Source: DATDAW01 sp036524675
Lineage (GTDB): Bacteria; Verrucomicrobiota; Verrucomicrobiia; Chthoniobacterales; DASVRZ01
Length of the DNA stretch: 64,000 nucleotides
Direction: 5' to 3'
Assembly (NCBI GenBank): GCA_036524675.1
Contig: DATDBU010000124.1
Span: 12,564-76,563 of the forward strand
Shown here: positions 42,337 through 51,376 of the stretch, piece after piece
Layout of the letters: each line of letters opens with the position of its first letter
Numbering within the stretch: the first letter of the stretch is position 1
The notes under the pieces: generated by a model
What the model was told of the DNA's origin: nothing
Databases searched by the model: none
What the model saw: the letters and a program-made list of their open reading frames with translations, nothing else
Program-made: the position numbers and the translations under genes

Positions 42337-44283
42337 CTACCTTGTATTGCGTATTTGTTGAAGAAGCTGTTGTTGTTGCTCGGGCGGAAAATTCTGCCGA
42401 TTGACCCACCCTTCAGCCGAGGCGCGATCGTTACGAGCCCAGTTCCGAACAACATTCTGCACCGTATTCCGGCGCTGGTTCTCATCCCCGACGGACGCTG
42501 CCCAACTGATCGCGGCTTCGGGATCAACCTCCACGACATTGGAAGAAAAACTACTGACCATTTGATCCCGTGTTTTGCCATCCGGAAGTTGTCCGAGCCA
42601 GTTTGCCGTGGCGGCAGGATCGCTGCGCGTCCAGTTCGACACGACACTGCTCATGGCATTATCGCGAGTGTCGTCTTCCGGCATCCGGACGAGCCATGTC
42701 ATCGCAGCCGGCGGATCGTTGTTGGACCACGCACTGGCGACTTGGCTGATGGCCCGCTGCCTGGCCTGATCCGACTTGAGTGAAACGGCTGCCGCCGCAG
42801 CTTTTTCGGGTTCAAATTGTGCCCAACTACCCACGACGTTCACCGTAAAATATTGCTCGATTTGCGGATTATTCTGCGCAGCCGCCCACTTAATCCCGGC
42901 AGCGGGATCCTGTGACGCCCATTGGTAACTGACGCTGGAAAGGTAACGCTCGAACCTGTTGTCCCCTTGCATCCTTAAAATGTAGTTCGTCGCTGCCTCC
43001 GGCTCATTGTTTGCCCACGAGGAAAGCGCCTGGCGGATACCATTCTCCCGCGCCTGACCGGGCGGCAGACTTTCCACCCACGCAAGGGCGGCTTTGGCAT
43101 CGGTTTGCGCCCAATTTGACGCAATATTTTGCAGGAGATCATTTCGCGCCTGGCCGGGGGGAAGCTTCGCGGCAAACTTCAGCGCTTGCTCCGGATCGTT
43201 TTGCACCATTTGAAAACCGATACTGCGTAAGGCGTTCACCTTTGGAGAGCCTTCCGGCAGGCCATTGATCCAGTCGAGAGCAGCATTGAGATCGTTCTGT
43301 GCCCAATTCGATGCCACATTCTGCAACATCTGACCGCCAAGCTGGCGGTTTGTGTTGTCACGAGCATACTCCGCCGCAGCCGAAGGATCGTTCCGAGCCC
43401 ATTGGCCAACGATTTGACTGAGTGCGTTGTTTCTAGCTTGTCCCGGTGGAAGCGATTCTGCCCACCGCAATGCAGCGGCAGGATCGCTGTAGCCCCACTG
43501 GGTTGCGACTGCGTTGATTGCCTGGTGCCGGATGTTTCCGGGAGGTAAATCAAGCGCTCGCCGGGCAGCGTCTGCCGGATTTTTTTCCACCATGGGCCGA
43601 AAAACGCTGTAGGCCCAACTATACCGCGAAAGCACTCCCATTGGGAGTTGCAAGGCAAGCTTCAAAGCGCCCTCAGGATCTTTCCCCGCCATGCTGTTAA
43701 TGACGCCCATCATCGCTCGGGAACGGGCGTTGGCATCTTTGAGCCCAAGCACCCAGGTTTTCGCCGCCGATGGATCTTTGGAAGCCCAGTTTGAGGCGAT
43801 CTGGCTGTACCCATTCTGCCGCGCTTCGCCCGCAGGCAGTTCGTCAACAAAACGAATCGCTTCCTTGGGATCGAGCGCCGCCAAACGCCCCACGAGAACG
43901 TTCAAAATACTGCGGCGAGCGTTCCCGGGCGACGCGGCTAGGACTTTTTCAAGGGCGTCCTTCACTCCATTCTTGTCCAGGGATTCAGCGAAACCCGCCA
44001 TACCAGAAGAGAGCTTTCCGCTCCCGTTCATGGCCAAGAGTTCGTCAAGCGTAGGGACCGGTTCGGTGTTTTGTGATTGAGCCGGCGCACCGTCAACAAA
44101 GACACGGGAGTTGGCGGAAGCGACGGAAGCGCCATTCAGCCGCGCCTTCGCGGGAGAGCCTTCGCTCCCATTTGCGGAAGTTGGAGGCGATAGCTTTCTA
44201 TTTTCCGGCGCCGTGAGACGTCCAGCGATGCCGCCTGTCAGAAAGACGAGAACAATAACAAGCAGGCTCTTGGGAGAGAACAT
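42337..44283 (-). CDS. Membrane-anchored protein of about sixteen 32-residue repeats
   Basis: The 648-residue protein starts with a membrane anchor (SLLVIVLVFLTGGIAG) and a Ser/Gly-rich linker. From about residue 130 to the end it is built of sixteen tandem repeats, nearly all exactly 32 residues long, with the pattern DPxAAxxWxxxLPxGxxRxxAxxxIxxxWAxN. The spacing and amphipathic pairing suggest a two-helix solenoid like TPR or Sel1 but of a different length. No enzymatic motif is visible, so a scaffold or binding role in the envelope is likely. It lies between rodZ and thiH; rodZ ends 62 bases upstream. The ATG at 44283 was chosen over one ten codons upstream. Confidence 0.75.
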   Translation of the reverse strand: MFSPKSLLVIVLVFLTGGIAGRLTAPENRKLSPPTSANGSEGSPAKARLNGASVASANSRVFVDGAPAQSQNTEPVPTLDELLAMNGSGKLSSGMAGFAESLDKNGVKDALEKVLAASPGNARRSILNVLVGRLAALDPKEAIRFVDELPAGEARQNGYSQIASNWASKDPSAAKTWVLGLKDANARSRAMMGVINSMAGKDPEGALKLALQLPMGVLSRYSWAYSVFRPMVEKNPADAARRALDLPPGNIRHQAINAVATQWGYSDPAAALRWAESLPPGQARNNALSQIVGQWARNDPSAAAEYARDNTNRQLGGQMLQNVASNWAQNDLNAALDWINGLPEGSPKVNALRSIGFQMVQNDPEQALKFAAKLPPGQARNDLLQNIASNWAQTDAKAALAWVESLPPGQARENGIRQALSSWANNEPEAATNYILRMQGDNRFERYLSSVSYQWASQDPAAGIKWAAAQNNPQIEQYFTVNVVGSWAQFEPEKAAAAAVSLKSDQARQRAISQVASAWSNNDPPAAMTWLVRMPEDDTRDNAMSSVVSNWTRSDPAATANWLGQLPDGKTRDQMVSSFSSNVVEVDPEAAISWAASVGDENQRRNTVQNVVRNWARNDRASAEGWVNRQNFPPEQQQQLLQQIRNTR

Positions 44284-44345
44284 AGGCTGCCACGAAAGAA
44301 GCAATTCTGGCAAAGTGGCGGCGCCAATAGCAAGCTGGAATGAAT

Positions 44346-45137
44346 CTATTGCGGTAGCGGACGGACCGGTTGAGCGCGTCGAATTTCTGGTTGCCCAGGC
44401 GTGGGGCTGGATAATAGTGCTGCAGCCGGACTCTCGACGCCTGTTGCCACTGATGTTCCGTCCAAGTCTAGCGGTGCGAATACGTTGGGAGGATGCACCG
44501 GAAGCGCACGGGGAGGAGTCGTTGCCGAAGGGTTTGCTTCAGGAGCAGGCGTATCGGCTACGGGTTTTTCAGTCGCCGGACTGGCCGATGGCGTCGCTAA
44601 CGTTTCAACCGCGGGAGTTGCATCGCCGGTTTCAGCAGTTTTGCCGAGGTCAAGCCGTTGCAGGTTAACAGCAAAAACCGCTAACAACGCAACAAGCGGC
44701 AATGTGATCACGGTAAAAATCAACCATTTAACAATGGAGCCGGAGCCGGATCGCAACGACGGCGATGACGACCGCCGGCGACTCCGTAAACTTGGCCGGT
44801 AGGGTGCCACATTGTCCAGGGGAACATTCAAATATTGATAGTCCTCCACTCCGATCCTCTCGGGCGGGTGCAAACGCTCGATCGCCTCGCCGAGATCAAG
44901 ATGAAGATATTTCGCGTAGATTTTAAGAAAACCCCGGGCATACGCCAGATTCGGAAAATTCCTATAGTTGTCCGCTTCTAGATCGCGAATCTGTCGGGCC
45001 CGCATTTTGGTGGAGCGCGCCACGTCGTCTATCGTCAATCCTCGCTGCTGGCGGGCCGCTTCCAATCGTTGGCCCGGAGAATCGCCCATCGGATTCCTAT
45101 TGTCGTGTATTGGTGTCTCAGACATCGGAGTCGCCAC
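44346..45137 (-). CDS. rodZ: RodZ-like cytoskeletal helix-turn-helix protein
   Basis: This 263-residue protein has an N-terminal RodZ-type HTH (about 20-90: GQRLEAARQQRGLTIDDVARSTKM, LPNLAYARGFLKIYAKYL-like), a basic linker (RRRSSSPS), one membrane helix (about 135-157) and a Pro/Ala/Thr-rich periplasmic tail without a clear RodZ C-terminal domain. RodZ links MreB to the membrane and controls rod shape. It starts 21 bases after ftsK ends, so a shared transcript is likely. Two in-frame ATG codons (45137, 45125) are possible. Confidence 0.8.
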   Translation of the reverse strand: MATPMSETPIHDNRNPMGDSPGQRLEAARQQRGLTIDDVARSTKMRARQIRDLEADNYRNFPNLAYARGFLKIYAKYLHLDLGEAIERLHPPERIGVEDYQYLNVPLDNVAPYRPSLRSRRRSSSPSLRSGSGSIVKWLIFTVITLPLVALLAVFAVNLQRLDLGKTAETGDATPAVETLATPSASPATEKPVADTPAPEANPSATTPPRALPVHPPNVFAPLDLDGTSVATGVESPAAALLSSPTPGQPEIRRAQPVRPLPQ

Positions 45138-45158
45138 GGTCGTCGCGCTACTTAACCG

Positions 45159-47612
45159 TTACACCAAAGCGTCGAGATCAACTAGAATTTCGCGTGGTTT
45201 TGCGCCTTCGCCCGGGCCGAGAATGCCACGGTCCTCCAAAATGTCCACGATGCGCGCGGCTCTCGTGTAACCGAGCCGCAGCCGCCTCTGCAAGAGCGAT
45301 GTTGAAGCCTTCTTCTCCTGACGAATGATCTCCATGCACTTTTGCACCAGTTCTTCGTCTTCTTCGCTGACTTCCTCCGCTGAATCTGACCCTGAGTCGA
45401 TGCTTTCCTGGACGTTGACGTCGAAAGAGGCCGGCGCTTGTTTTGAAACAAATTCGACCAAGCGACGGATCTCGTCATCGGTTACAAGTACGCCCTGGGA
45501 CCGGATCAAACGCGATGAGCTCGGGGGTAAATACAGCATATCTCCCTGGCCGAGAAGACGTTCCGCACCCTTTTCATCGAGAATAATCCGGCTGTCCAGG
45601 CCGCTGGCCACCTGAAAGGCAATTCGGCTGGGCACATTGGCTTTAATGACGCCAGTAATGACATCCGCACGCGGCGTTTGCGTGGCAACGATCATATGAA
45701 TGCCCGCTGCACGCGCTTTTTGTGTAATCCGGGCAATGGCGCTTTCGACATCCGCAGGAGCGGTTTGCATGAGGTCGGCAAGTTCGTCCACAATGACGAT
45801 AATAAACGGAAGGCGATCGGGAATGATGAGGTCGGAATCGCGAATATTGCGGACCGGAGGACGCGGTGCATCTTCCTCGCCGGAACCGCCATTCTCGTCG
45901 GTTGCCAAAATATCTGTCCCGGAAGGAATTTCACCATTCCTGCCCGCCGATTTTTCGGCATCGAGCTCCTTTTGTGTCTTGGGAAGAGGACGAGCGTTAA
46001 AGGTTGCGATGTTCCGGACGCCGATTTTGGCAAACATTTGGTATCGGTTTTCCATTTCGTTGATGACCCAACGGAGAGCGAGCAACACCTTTTTAGGGTC
46101 CGTCACTACGGGCACCACCAGATGTGGCAACGTGTTGTAGATCTGCATTTCGACCACCTTCGGATCGATCATGATGAACCGCAGTTCATCCGGAGTGAAA
46201 CGATATAAGATGCTGGCGATGATCGCGTTGATGCAGACGCTCTTACCCGAACCGGTCGTTCCCGCGACCAGGCAATGCGGCATCGCTGCGAGGTCAGCGA
46301 TAATGGTCTTGCCGTAGACGTCTTTACCCAAGGCGATGGGAATTTTGGCTTTCGTATTCGCCCAATCTTCGGATTCCAGGATTTCGCGGAGGATGACTTT
46401 GACCTTCTTTGAGTTGGCGATTTCGATTCCGACCGTGTCTTTGCCCGGGATTGGAGCCAGGATATTGATACGTTCGGCCCGGGTCGCTCGTTGAATATCG
46501 GCCTCGAGCGAGCTGATACGATCCACCCGAACGCCTTGTGCCGGATATACTTCGTATCGGGTGATCGTCGGGCCTTTCGTGATGTCGCCCGGACTCGCTT
46601 GAATGCCGAAATGAGCGAGCGTCTCGATCAGCGTCGCCTGAATCGCGAGCAGTTCGTCATGATTGGCTCCGGTGCGTCCGGCGAGATCCAGTTCGTCGAG
46701 AAGTTCCATCTCCGGAAGCTCGTAATCTTCGAAGGCGGCAGCATTGTTTTGAAGCAGGCTCTGCTCTTTTTTTTCCGACTTGGGCTTCGATTTTGACGCA
46801 GCAGGCAACGGCAGGGACGTATCAGTGACCTTGGGCGGCGGACGAAATGATTCAGGCTCAGAACCGGCCGGACTTGGCGACGAAATGGACTCAGGAGAGA
46901 TTCCTCTTTTACGCAGCGTTTTTTCGACAAGACGTTGTTCCTTGGCCAGTCGCTTGAGCTCAACAGCCTTACGCTCGGCTTCGGAAGCGCGCTCAAGCTT
47001 CCGCTTCTCGGCGGTAGCGATGGACTCCGAAATTCCATGCTTGAGAGCCGTCACGGACGCCATCAAGACGTGAATGGGCCGGACTCCCGTAGCCAGAATG
47101 AGGCTGATAACGTAAAGGCCACCGATGAGGACCAGCGATCCGGGTCCGCCCAGTAATTTTTCCAGCAGCGATGCACCCAGCTGATATCCGAGCGTTCCGC
47201 CGGGACCGTCGATATTAAAGTCCTGTTTCCAGCTTCGCAGAAACCACGGCTGCAACTGAGCCAGGCAAGCCCCGCTGATAATGACGCCCAGCACCCAGGG
47301 AAGCCTCTTGCCGATTTTTGATCCGGTCAGCACCTTGTATCCGCCGTATCCCATCGCCAGCGCTGCGAGGAGATACGCAGCAGCGCCCAGGCACAAATAA
47401 CTGAATCCAGCAATGACGGCACCAACAGGGCCGACGAAATTTTGCGCCGGATTGTTCGGCGGCGACGCCGTGGAAAACCACACCCAGGTCGGCACATCGC
47501 GCGGCGTGTACGACACCAGCGCCATGAAATAGGCGACTCCGAGCACGATCAGACAAAGTCCGATGACTTCGTTCCAATGATTGGGTTTGGCAGCGCGTGA
47601 GGCAGAAGGCAT
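45159..47612 (-). CDS. ftsK: DNA translocase FtsK
   Basis: This protein of 817 residues has four or five N-terminal membrane helices (to about 190), a variable charged linker with RLAKEQRLVEKTLRKRG, and the RecA-type motor. Walker A is AGTTGSGKSVCINAI near 450, the Walker B region is LIMIDPKVVEM, and IVDELADLM and TQTPRADVITG are also present. The C-terminal gamma winged helix (RRLRLGYTRAARIVDIL) reads KOPS-like sequences. It segregates chromosome termini at division. A proline/aspartate-rich insert (GSGEEDAPRPPV) lies in the motor. It is the first gene of ftsK-rodZ-repeat protein. Confidence 0.95.
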   Translation of the reverse strand: MPSASRAAKPNHWNEVIGLCLIVLGVAYFMALVSYTPRDVPTWVWFSTASPPNNPAQNFVGPVGAVIAGFSYLCLGAAAYLLAALAMGYGGYKVLTGSKIGKRLPWVLGVIISGACLAQLQPWFLRSWKQDFNIDGPGGTLGYQLGASLLEKLLGGPGSLVLIGGLYVISLILATGVRPIHVLMASVTALKHGISESIATAEKRKLERASEAERKAVELKRLAKEQRLVEKTLRKRGISPESISSPSPAGSEPESFRPPPKVTDTSLPLPAASKSKPKSEKKEQSLLQNNAAAFEDYELPEMELLDELDLAGRTGANHDELLAIQATLIETLAHFGIQASPGDITKGPTITRYEVYPAQGVRVDRISSLEADIQRATRAERINILAPIPGKDTVGIEIANSKKVKVILREILESEDWANTKAKIPIALGKDVYGKTIIADLAAMPHCLVAGTTGSGKSVCINAIIASILYRFTPDELRFIMIDPKVVEMQIYNTLPHLVVPVVTDPKKVLLALRWVINEMENRYQMFAKIGVRNIATFNARPLPKTQKELDAEKSAGRNGEIPSGTDILATDENGGSGEEDAPRPPVRNIRDSDLIIPDRLPFIIVIVDELADLMQTAPADVESAIARITQKARAAGIHMIVATQTPRADVITGVIKANVPSRIAFQVASGLDSRIILDEKGAERLLGQGDMLYLPPSSSRLIRSQGVLVTDDEIRRLVEFVSKQAPASFDVNVQESIDSGSDSAEEVSEEDEELVQKCMEIIRQEKKASTSLLQRRLRLGYTRAARIVDILEDRGILGPGEGAKPREILVDLDALV

Positions 47613-47690
47613 GTGCGGGGACGATCATATTCTTTTCGGAGGTCGGTTCAATCCCCGGTTTTTTTCAGCGCGAAGCCGCCCCTGATGTCT

Positions 47691-47717
47691 TTCTTTTACT
47701 CCTGCTCCTGCTCTGAG
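47691..47717. repeat. Low-complexity intergenic repeat, ACTCCTGCTC type
   Basis: The spacer before ftsK reads TTTTACTCCTGCTCCTGCTC, then TGAGC, on the plus strand. It aligns almost base for base with the minus strand of 55988-56010. The hexamer CCTGCT is repeated in tandem. Confidence 0.55.
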
Positions 47718-47839
47718 CCTCGGCGATCATTCCCGGCAGGCATGTTCACTCGCGAATGGGTTCTATTCTGAACGGATGCCAAGCGCTCTCAACGCATGAG
47801 CAGATGCAAGAGACTGGGCTCCGTATGGCGAATTTCCCG

Positions 47840-48646
47840 TCAATAGCCCTTTGCCGACAGCCATTCCTGAAGGTGGGCACGCATCTCAGTCAAATGATTG
47901 GCCACATTGTCCTCAAGGTCTGTCGCCCCACGACACGCAAGCGAAAGATCTTCAGACATTCCTTCCGGTTGACTTGGCAAAGTAGCGGAATAGATCAAAA
48001 GCCGCTTCTCTCCCGGGTGAAATCGGTGATTGGCGGCAAAAAGAACATCGAAATAACTCACCAGCCAGGCTGTGACGCGGTGATTCAGGCTGACCAAATC
48101 TTTGCGGGCAAAAGCGGAGCGAATTTGATGCTCATACGAGCTGATGATACCTCCAAGTACTGGAAGGTTCTTTTCAATGATCGCCTTAGCCAATCCTGCC
48201 GGATAAGGGTGCGTCAACCGATTTTGTAATCTTGCGAACCACCCGGTCCGATCAAAAAGGATACGAGATCGTGAAATATTGAAGAGCAACGCAGTCGTGT
48301 AACCCAGACACGCTTCGAAGCGGTCCATGCGAGCGGCGACTTCGTTTTCTGCCCAATCGCAAGACCTATACATCGTCTCAATGTGCATTCCGTCGTGTTC
48401 GATCCAGACGTCGTCCTCCTCCCAGAAAGTCCGATAGATCTCCAAACGCCTCGCTCTCGGACGTAGAATCTTCTCACGGAAACTCGGTGGAACAGCCTTT
48501 CGCGAATATACGTACAGGTCAAAATCCGATCGATCATCCGCCATTTCCGAAGCTACAGAGCCAGACAATACAACGGCTTCAACGTCGGAGTTTCGTGCGA
48601 AGAGAGCCGCGAGTCCGTTCAAACTTTCTTGGAAAAAGGAAGGCAT
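47840..48646 (-). CDS. Nucleotidyltransferase-domain protein
   Basis: This 268-residue protein carries a polymerase-beta-like nucleotidyltransferase motif: LSGSVASEMADDRSDFDLYVY, with the Gly-Ser and the two metal-binding Asp residues of SDFD. It is followed by an all-helical region with EIYRTFWEEDDVWIEHDG, which resembles antibiotic- or tRNA-modifying transferases of the MNT/DUF4037 group. The substrate cannot be told from the sequence. No toxin or resistance gene is next to it. The start at 48646 fits the helix before the motif. Confidence 0.65.
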   Translation of the reverse strand: MPSFFQESLNGLAALFARNSDVEAVVLSGSVASEMADDRSDFDLYVYSRKAVPPSFREKILRPRARRLEIYRTFWEEDDVWIEHDGMHIETMYRSCDWAENEVAARMDRFEACLGYTTALLFNISRSRILFDRTGWFARLQNRLTHPYPAGLAKAIIEKNLPVLGGIISSYEHQIRSAFARKDLVSLNHRVTAWLVSYFDVLFAANHRFHPGEKRLLIYSATLPSQPEGMSEDLSLACRGATDLEDNVANHLTEMRAHLQEWLSAKGY

Positions 48647-48850
48647 AAGGGCTCGGTATTGAGAGTTTCAGAAAAGCATCCGTCCATTGCGGCCGCCGCC
48701 GCACAGGATAACACGCCTTGGCGAATGGCATAAAGTCAACACCTTCGCAGAACGTCCTGCTTGAGGAAAGAAATCGCGGTTGCAAAACACCTGCACGGTG
48801 CCTACTTTCCCACCCCTCGAAAAACTCGAACCTCAACAGCCAGATCGATC

Positions 48851-49006
48851 ATGTCCCAACATCGCAGTCTCAAAGGCGCCAGCAAAATTGCGGCGAAGCG
48901 TAATGTGCTCAAGCGTTTTGAGCGCGTCGACGTTCTCAAAAAACGCGGCCAATTTCAGGAAGGCGATCGTGTGATCGGCCTCAAGAAGACCAAACCCGAC
49001 GAATGA
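48851..49006 (+). CDS. Small basic protein of the Chlamydiae/Verrucomicrobia group
   Basis: These 51 residues (SQHRSLKGASKIAAKRNVLK, then RFERVDVLKKRGQFQ and VIGLKKTKPDE) match a short, highly basic protein family conserved in Verrucomicrobia and Chlamydiae and annotated as a small basic protein, possibly RNA- or ribosome-associated. The function is unproven. A longer reading to 48761 is possible, but the ATG at 48851 starts the conserved part. It lies 70 bases before rluB. Confidence 0.8.
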   Translation: MSQHRSLKGASKIAAKRNVLKRFERVDVLKKRGQFQEGDRVIGLKKTKPDE

Positions 49007-49076
49007 GATCGGGCGTCTGCCTGCCCTGCTCTCTTGGTTCACCGTTTCCTCCGTCTGACTTCCTAAGCCAATCCCG

Positions 49077-49841
49077 ATGCGTCTGAACCGCTATCTGGCG
49101 GCAGCCGGCTTCGGCTCCCGTCGCTCCTGCGAATCGCTGATCACCGAAGGCAAGGTGACGATCAACGGCAAAGTCGTCCTTGAACTTGCCACCACGGTTG
49201 CTCCGCAAGATCACGTCAAGGTCAACGGCAAACTGGCTCGCGTCGAACAGCTCGTTTACGTGGCGCTTCACAAGCCACGCGGCTACGTGACGACGCTTGA
49301 TGACGAACTCGGGCGACGGACGATCGAAGACCTGCTCCCGCGGAGCTTGCCACGCCTCTTTCACGTGGGACGCCTGGACAAAGATAGCGAAGGTTTACTC
49401 CTGCTCACAAACGATGGAGAACTGAGCCAGCGCCTGACGCATCCGCGTTTCAAAGTCGAAAAAGAATATGAAGTCCTCCTCGACAAGCCGTTCGACCCAG
49501 CGCTGACGGAGAAATTAAAACGCGGCATCGTCCTCGAACAAGGCCGTGCCCGGATGGAGCAAATCCGTTTCGTCGCTCCCAATCACCTTAAAGTTATCCT
49601 GCTCCAGGGTATGAAGCGGCAGATTCGTCTCATGTTTTATGATCTCGGCTACGAAGTGAAACGCCTTTGCCGCACGCGCATCGGCCCCGTTTTGCTCGGC
49701 CACCTCCCCGCAGGTACACATCGACTCCTGACCGAACGCGAAGTCAGCCAGTTGCGCCAATTGACCGACGAACGCCCGAGCATCGAGCGTATGCGCCACC
49801 CGAATATCGAAGCCGATTTGAAAACCCGATCGGAAGGGTAG
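49077..49841 (+). CDS. rluB: 23S rRNA pseudouridine synthase, RluB/RsuA family
   Basis: This 254-residue enzyme isomerises uridine to pseudouridine in large-subunit rRNA. The N-terminal S4 RNA-binding domain is complete (MRLNRYLAAAGFGSRRSCESLI, KVTINGKVV), and the catalytic Asp lies in HVGRLDKDSEGLLLLTNDG (near 101). LLQGMKRQIRLMF is the family's third motif. RsuA (16S) and RluE relatives are alternatives, but the S4 domain and length favour RluB. The moeB gene follows after 29 bases, a spacer made of a low-complexity TAACTAA-type repeat. Confidence 0.9.
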   Translation: MRLNRYLAAAGFGSRRSCESLITEGKVTINGKVVLELATTVAPQDHVKVNGKLARVEQLVYVALHKPRGYVTTLDDELGRRTIEDLLPRSLPRLFHVGRLDKDSEGLLLLTNDGELSQRLTHPRFKVEKEYEVLLDKPFDPALTEKLKRGIVLEQGRARMEQIRFVAPNHLKVILLQGMKRQIRLMFYDLGYEVKRLCRTRIGPVLLGHLPAGTHRLLTEREVSQLRQLTDERPSIERMRHPNIEADLKTRSEG

Positions 49842-49869
49842 ATAACTAAATAACTAACAACTAACAACC
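49842..49869. repeat. Low-complexity repeat between rluB and moeB
   Basis: The whole 29-base spacer consists of ATAACTAAATAACTAACAAC, then TAACAACC. It is tandem TAACTAA/TAACAAC words of about seven bases. It directly precedes the moeB ATG and carries no Shine-Dalgarno sequence. Confidence 0.5.
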
Positions 49870-49870
49870 G

Positions 49871-51055
49871 ATGACCACAATCGATGCCGACCGGCTGGAA
49901 AAAATCCAGTTTAGCAATGACGAGATCGCCCGTTACTCCCGGCATCTCATCATGCCGGAGGTGACCCTCGAAGGCCAGAAACGGCTCAAAGCCGCCAAAG
50001 TGCTGTGCATCGGCACCGGCGGCCTCGGCTCGCCCATTGCCCTCTATCTCGCCGCAGCGGGCGTCGGAACCATTGGCCTCGTCGATTTTGACGTGGTCGA
50101 CTTTTCGAATCTCCAGCGCCAGATTCTGCACGGAACCAAGGACGTCGGACGTAAAAAAATCCTTTCCGCACGCGACCGCATCCGCGACGTGAACCCAAAC
50201 GTGCAGGTTAATCTGCATGAGGCCCTTTTCACCTCAGCCAACGCCAAAGAAATCGTCGAGCCCTACGACGTCATCATAGACGGCACCGACAATTTTCCGA
50301 CGCGATATCTCTCCAACGACGTCAGCGTTTTTTTGAAAAAGCCGAATATTTACGGCTCAATCTTCCGGTTCGACGGACAATGCACGGTTTTCGCTCCCCA
50401 CCGCGGTGGCCCGTGTTACCGCTGCATGTTCCCGGAACCGCCACCCCCCGGCATGGTGCCGAGCTGCGCAGAAGGCGGCGTTTTGGGCGTTCTCCCGGGA
50501 ATCATCGGCGTGATGCAGGCCATCGAGGCCGTAAAATTGATCATGGGGATCGGCGAACCGCTCATCGGCCGTCTCGTCCACTTCGACGCACTGAAGATGA
50601 AGTTCCGCGAGTTTAAGCTCAGGAAAGATCCCAGTTGCCCCGTTTGCGGCCCGAATCCAACCATCACCGAGCTCATCGACTACGACGAATTCTGCGGCGT
50701 GCCTCAGGCCGCTGCGAAAGATGAAGAAGAGGCCGACGTGCCATCGATCACCGCGACGGAACTGAAGAAAAAATTCGATGCCGGCGAGAAATTCGTGCTC
50801 CTCGACGTGCGCGAAAAATTTGAATGGGACATTGCCCATATCCCAGGCGCAAAACTGATTCCGCTCGGCGAACTCCCATCACGCATGAGCGAACTCGATT
50901 CAGCTGACGAAATCGTCCTTCAATGCAAAAGCGGCGTCCGAAGCGTCAAAGCGCTTCACGTGTTGGAAAGTGCAGGCTTCGGCAAGCTTTCCAACCTCAC
51001 TGGAGGCATTACCGCGTGGGCTGACGAAGTCGACCCATCCGTGGCGAAATATTGA
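49871..51055 (+). CDS. moeB: MoeB/ThiF adenylyltransferase with rhodanese domain
   Basis: The 394-residue protein combines an E1-like domain (about 15-260; nucleotide loop GTGGLGSP at 48, CYRC and CPVCG zinc cysteines, active-site Cys in SCAEGGVLG) with a C-terminal rhodanese domain (about 290-394; CKSGVRS near 352). It adenylates the C-terminal Gly of a ubiquitin-like carrier (MoaD or ThiS) and passes sulfur from its rhodanese Cys, the MoeZ/MOCS3 arrangement. It is the likely activator of ThiS encoded at 40920, which is an inference. A strong terminator follows at 51085. Confidence 0.9.
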   Translation: MTTIDADRLEKIQFSNDEIARYSRHLIMPEVTLEGQKRLKAAKVLCIGTGGLGSPIALYLAAAGVGTIGLVDFDVVDFSNLQRQILHGTKDVGRKKILSARDRIRDVNPNVQVNLHEALFTSANAKEIVEPYDVIIDGTDNFPTRYLSNDVSVFLKKPNIYGSIFRFDGQCTVFAPHRGGPCYRCMFPEPPPPGMVPSCAEGGVLGVLPGIIGVMQAIEAVKLIMGIGEPLIGRLVHFDALKMKFREFKLRKDPSCPVCGPNPTITELIDYDEFCGVPQAAAKDEEEADVPSITATELKKKFDAGEKFVLLDVREKFEWDIAHIPGAKLIPLGELPSRMSELDSADEIVLQCKSGVRSVKALHVLESAGFGKLSNLTGGITAWADEVDPSVAKY

Positions 51056-51084
51056 GCGTTCTTTGCGAAAAGTAGGGCAGGCCG

Positions 51085-51115
51085 CCGGCCTGCCTTCGGC
51101 GGCCCGCCGGTTTTT
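51085..51115 (+). terminator. Rho-independent terminator after moeB
   Basis: A GC-rich hairpin (CCGGC, CT, GCC, a TTC loop, GGC, GGCCC, GCCGG) ends in TTTTTG at 51111. It lies 30 bases after the moeB stop and 26 before the Trm112-like gene. It is the clearest terminator of the window. Confidence 0.8.
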
Positions 51116-51140
51116 GTGAAATCTGCTCACTCTTTTCCAG

Positions 51141-51350
51141 ATGATCGATCCCGACCTGCTCGCGCTTCTCCGCTGTCCGGAAACCGGTCAGTGCGTTCGC
51201 GAGATGACACCGTACGAGTTGGCTACCGTCAACGCCCGCATCACCGCTCCGATTTCGGCCGGACTTCTTCGCGACGATGGCCGCCTCGTTTTCCCCATTT
51301 TTGATGGAATCCCGGTGATGTTGCTTGATGAAGCCATTTCCACCTCGTAA
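51141..51350 (+). CDS. Trm112/YcaR-family small protein
   Basis: This 69-residue protein belongs to the Trm112p-like/UPF0434 family: IDPDLLALLRCPETG at the N-terminus and LRDDGRLVFPIFDGIPVMLLDEA at the C-terminus. Only one of the usual zinc cysteines (Cys in LRCPETG) is in the expected form. In other organisms it activates methyltransferases or is encoded next to kdsB and lpxK. Here it starts 26 bases after the terminator and 27 bases before PPK2, so it may share that mRNA. Confidence 0.8.
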   Translation: MIDPDLLALLRCPETGQCVREMTPYELATVNARITAPISAGLLRDDGRLVFPIFDGIPVMLLDEAISTS

Positions 51351-51376
51351 AAGGACGGCGCATCTTCTGCCCCGCC

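Noticed and set aside
47646..47665. T-arm-like GGTTCAATCCCCGG, suggesting a tRNA
   Set aside because: No matching acceptor or anticodon arms could be folded around it.
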